From Marinibacterium anthonyi (GTDB taxonomy: Bacteria > Pseudomonadota > Alphaproteobacteria > Rhodobacterales > Rhodobacteraceae), in contig CP031585.1 of the NCBI GenBank assembly GCA_003217735.2, positions 4,977,501 to 5,041,500 on the forward strand: DNA of 64,000 nt. The letters are read 5' to 3'. Shown piece after piece: positions 61,746 through 64,000 of this stretch. The notes beneath the pieces were generated by a model. That model was not told where the DNA came from. It did not search any database and saw only the letters and a list, made by a program, of their open reading frames with translations. Positions within the stretch are counted from its first letter, which is position 1; each line of letters opens with the position of its first letter. Both the position numbers and the translations under genes were made by a program.

Positions 61746-62279
61746 TTACTGGGCCTTCTCTGGCGGGTTGGCCGGGACGCGGATGCCCGCGTTGCGGAAG
61801 CGGTCGGCTTCGGCAAAGGGATCCAGCGAATAGCGTTCGTAGGCCTGGTTGTAGCGATCGACCGGAACCAGGCGGATATTGGTGAACCGGCCCTGGCGCC
61901 TGCGGAACTGGGCGTCTTCGTCGGCCAGCTCCTGCCGGATGTTCGGCGTCAGGCCATAGCGGTTGGCATAGTTCACGATCGTACCGTCGCGCCCGGGCAC
62001 GGTGGTGGACCGTACCGCCGCCGCATTGCCGCCAAGGGCCGCGACCGCATCGGCGTCGGGTGTCGGATCCGTCCGGTTCGCGCCACCCGGGGTGGGCGCC
62101 GGCAGGAAGGTGTAGCTATCGGGTTCCTGAAGCGGTTTGGACGGCAGGACCTTGAATTCGTCCGGGCCACGCGGCGGCCTGTTCAGTTGGCGCAGGCCGT
62201 CATTGCCGGAACAGGCAGACAGCACCAGTCCAAGGCCAAGACCCAGTCCGATCCCCCTAAGAATGCGCTGCGGATTCAT
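61746..62279 (-). CDS. DUF3035-like outer-membrane lipoprotein
   Basis: A 177-residue lipoprotein: hydrophobic signal (ILRGIGLGLGLGLVLSAC) with lipobox LSAC, Cys about 23. Then a proline-rich, basic region (LNRPPRGPDEFKVLPSKPLQEPDSYTFLPAPTPG) typical of the alphaproteobacterial DUF3035 family, whose members sit beside lspA and have been linked to outer-membrane protein assembly. The ATG at 62279 gives the signal peptide; the longer frame runs back through lspA. It lies 47 bases after lspA. Confidence 0.87.
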   Translation of the reverse strand: MNPQRILRGIGLGLGLGLVLSACSGNDGLRQLNRPPRGPDEFKVLPSKPLQEPDSYTFLPAPTPGGANRTDPTPDADAVAALGGNAAAVRSTTVPGRDGTIVNYANRYGLTPNIRQELADEDAQFRRRQGRFTNIRLVPVDRYNQAYERYSLDPFAEADRFRNAGIRVPANPPEKAQ

Positions 62280-62326
62280 CCAGTTCTCCCGTGCTTGCGT
62301 CTGTCTAGCCGATCGTTCGGGCGAGG

Positions 62327-62854
62327 TCACGCGCCCTTTTTCCGCCCCCTGCCCCGGGATCCGGAGCGGGGTTCGAACAGCGCCAGGCCGATGGCGCCGG
62401 CAAAGATGAAGACGTCGGCGATGTTGAAGACGTAAGGGTTGTCGAAGCCGCAGCAGGACATGTTGAGAAAGTCCAGCACGTAGCCGTAAAGCACCCGGTC
62501 CAAGGCATTTCCCATCGCGCCGCCCACCAGGAACCCGGCCGAGACCAGCATCGGGATCGCCTTGGCATGACGCCGCGTGACCCACAGGACGACGGCGATG
62601 GATATCACCACCGAAAGGCCGATCAGAACCCAGGGCATCGCCTCGGAATAGCCGTTGAACAGGCCAAAGTTGATGCCCCGGTTCTCGCCATAACGGAAGC
62701 GGACAAGGGGGGGCAGCGCATCGATCTGCCCCGCGATGTCCAGCCGCATGCGGCGGATCACGATCCACTTTGTCACCTGGTCCACCACGAAGGCAACCAG
62801 CGCCGAAATCAGCAGCGGATACAGCCAGATCGGCCGGGAGGACGGACGTGCCAT
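62327..62854 (-). CDS. lspA: Lipoprotein signal peptidase (signal peptidase II)
   Basis: A 175-residue inner-membrane aspartic peptidase that removes the signal peptide of lipidated prolipoproteins. Four membrane segments, with the catalytic Asp pair in GNALDRVLYG and FNIADVFIFAG, and the N-terminal VVDQVTKWIV box. Between the Asp boxes is a CCG segment (MSCCGFDNPY) longer than in E. coli. It begins 12 bases after purH. A fitting neighbour for the lipoprotein gene downstream, which is one of its substrates. Confidence 0.95.
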   Translation of the reverse strand: MARPSSRPIWLYPLLISALVAFVVDQVTKWIVIRRMRLDIAGQIDALPPLVRFRYGENRGINFGLFNGYSEAMPWVLIGLSVVISIAVVLWVTRRHAKAIPMLVSAGFLVGGAMGNALDRVLYGYVLDFLNMSCCGFDNPYVFNIADVFIFAGAIGLALFEPRSGSRGRGRKKGA

Positions 62855-62866
62855 GCGGTTGTGCCC

Positions 62867-64000
62867 TTAGTGGCGGAAGTGGCGCATGCCGGTGAAGACC
62901 ATCGCCAGCCCGGCCTCGTCGGCGGCGGCGATGACCTTGTCGTCACGCATCGACCCTCCCGGCTGGATCACCGCCGTGGCGCCGGCCTCGGCTGCGGTCA
63001 GCAACCCGTCGGGGAACGGGAAGAACGCATCCGATGCCACCACGGATCCTTGGGTCAGCGGCGCGTCGAGGCCAAGCGCATCAGCCATGTCCTGCGATTT
63101 GCGGGCGGCGATGCGGGCGCTGTCGACGCGGCTCATCTGGCCGGCGCCGATGCCGACGGTGGCACCGTTCTTGACGTAGACGATGGCGTTGGACTTGACG
63201 TGCTTGCCGACCTTCCAGGCGAACAGCAGGTCGGCGATTTCCTGCTCGGTCGGCTGGCGTTTCGTCACCACCTGCAGGTTCTCGGCCATGATCCGGCCGC
63301 TGTCGCGGTCCTGCACCAGGAAGCCGCCCGACACCTGCTTGATCACCCGGCCCGGCGCCATCGGATCGGCGAGGCCGCCGGTGGTCAGCAGCCGAAGGCT
63401 GGGCTTTTTCGCGAACACGGCGCGGGCCGCGTCATCGGCTTCGGGCGCGATCACCACCTCGGTGAAGATGCCCGCGATTTCTTCGGCGGTTTCGGCATCC
63501 AGCGGCTTGTTCAGCGCGATGATCCCGCCAAAGGCCGACGTCTGGTCGCACTGGAAGGCCCGGGTATAGGCGTCTTTCAGGGTCGCACCGGTCGACACGC
63601 CACAGGGGTTGGCGTGCTTGATGATGGCGCAGGCGGGCGCGTCGGTGCCGAATTCCGACACCAGTTCGAAGGCGGCGTCGGTGTCGTTGATGTTGTTGTA
63701 GGACAGTTCCTTGCCCTGGTGCTGCACGGCCGTGGCCACGCCCGGACGGGTCGATCCGTCGCGGTAGAAGGCCGCCGTCTGGTGCGGGTTCTCACCATAG
63801 CGCAGGGTCTGGGCCAGGGTCCCGGCCACCACCCGGCGGCGCGGCGCGGGCGTGTCCAGCGCGTCCGCCATCCAGGTCGACACGGCGGCGTCATAAGCCC
63901 CGGTGCGGGCATAGGCGGTCTGGGCCAGGCGCTGGCGGAAGGCATAGGTGGTCTGCCCGTCCATGGCGTCCATCTCGGCCAGCAGCGCCGCGTAATCCTC
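62867..64000 (-). CDS. purH: Bifunctional purine biosynthesis protein PurH (5' end off window)
   Basis: C-terminal 377 residues of the AICAR formyltransferase/IMP cyclohydrolase, the last two steps of IMP synthesis. The visible part is mainly the transformylase domain: [43 protein letters not shown] with the catalytic Lys-His, and [14 protein letters not shown] near the end, finishing MRHFRH. The reading frame is open to the right edge, so the cyclohydrolase domain lies outside. First visible gene of the purH-lspA-lipoprotein-M16-M16 run. Confidence 0.96.
   Translation of the reverse strand, partial: EDYAALLAEMDAMDGQTTYAFRQRLAQTAYARTGAYDAAVSTWMADALDTPAPRRRVVAGTLAQTLRYGENPHQTAAFYRDGSTRPGVATAVQHQGKELSYNNINDTDAAFELVSEFGTDAPACAIIKHANPCGVSTGATLKDAYTRAFQCDQTSAFGGIIALNKPLDAETAEEIAGIFTEVVIAPEADDAARAVFAKKPSLRLLTTGGLADPMAPGRVIKQVSGGFLVQDRDSGRIMAENLQVVTKRQPTEQEIADLLFAWKVGKHVKSNAIVYVKNGATVGIGAGQMSRVDSARIAARKSQDMADALGLDAPLTQGSVVASDAFFPFPDGLLTAAEAGATAVIQPGGSMRDDKVIAAADEAGLAMVFTGMRHFRH

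Overview
The window is chromosomal DNA from an alphaproteobacterium, most likely a Roseobacter-clade or related Rhodobacteraceae. The bulk is very GC-rich with tightly packed genes. The content is typical of that family: an RpoE-ChrR pair next to its conserved five-gene target block, a DUF3035-like lipoprotein beside lspA and purH, paired M16 peptidases, a saccharopine lysine pathway and a fused 5-oxoprolinase. No integrase, transposase, phage structural gene, rRNA operon, origin or CRISPR array was seen.

Layout. 1-4.4 kb: msrP (cut by the window edge), an FMN glutamate-synthase-like enzyme, a secreted fasciclin protein and an orphan ParB-like protein. 4.4-6.2 kb: a visibly AT-richer island holding a TIR-like DUF4062 gene and a small membrane-protein gene, entered through a degenerate second copy of the parB-like 3' end. 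6.3-13.3 kb: clpB with an RpoH-type promoter, pyrF, a NUDIX hydrolase, dinB, an N-formylglutamate amidohydrolase, tRNA-Val(GAC) and rpmJ. 13.4-19.5 kb: a cyclase-FHA protein, an XRE-cupin regulator, a COG0523 GTPase, an iron-type ABC permease, and a MarR regulator divergent from an internally shortened PhnB-like gene and two DUF1428 paralogues. 19.5-31.3 kb: an eight-gene branched-chain-type ABC transporter operon bracketed by two acyl-CoA ligases, with a divergent hybrid kinase and response regulator.

31.3-40.7 kb: a LysR regulator, DUF1330, an M20 carbamoylase-type hydrolase, a large formate dehydrogenase alpha subunit, a histidine phosphatase, and a translationally coupled GST / saccharopine reductase / saccharopine dehydrogenase run. 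40.8-46.9 kb: rpoE-chrR divergent from a five-gene operon (FAD oxidoreductase, DUF1365, MFS, DUF3833, SDR). This matches the singlet-oxygen sigma-E locus of Rhodobacter sphaeroides, with candidate sigma-E promoters on both sides. 46.9-51.4 kb: a membrane adenylate cyclase, rmuC and mutL. 51.5-58.7 kb: 5-oxoprolinase, deoC and a two-module ALDH16-type aldehyde dehydrogenase. 58.9-64 kb: the purH-lspA-lipoprotein-M16-M16 run, with purH cut by the window edge.

Two themes stand out beyond the genes. The first is the low-GC DUF4062/membrane-protein module, a candidate defence or effector cassette at a duplicated boundary. The second is a short dispersed intergenic element (CTTCTTTCT-GGCC followed by AAATACC) found seven times, always in gaps next to gene ends. 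Start codons were chosen by Shine-Dalgarno match and family alignment, so several differ from the longest possible reading frame.
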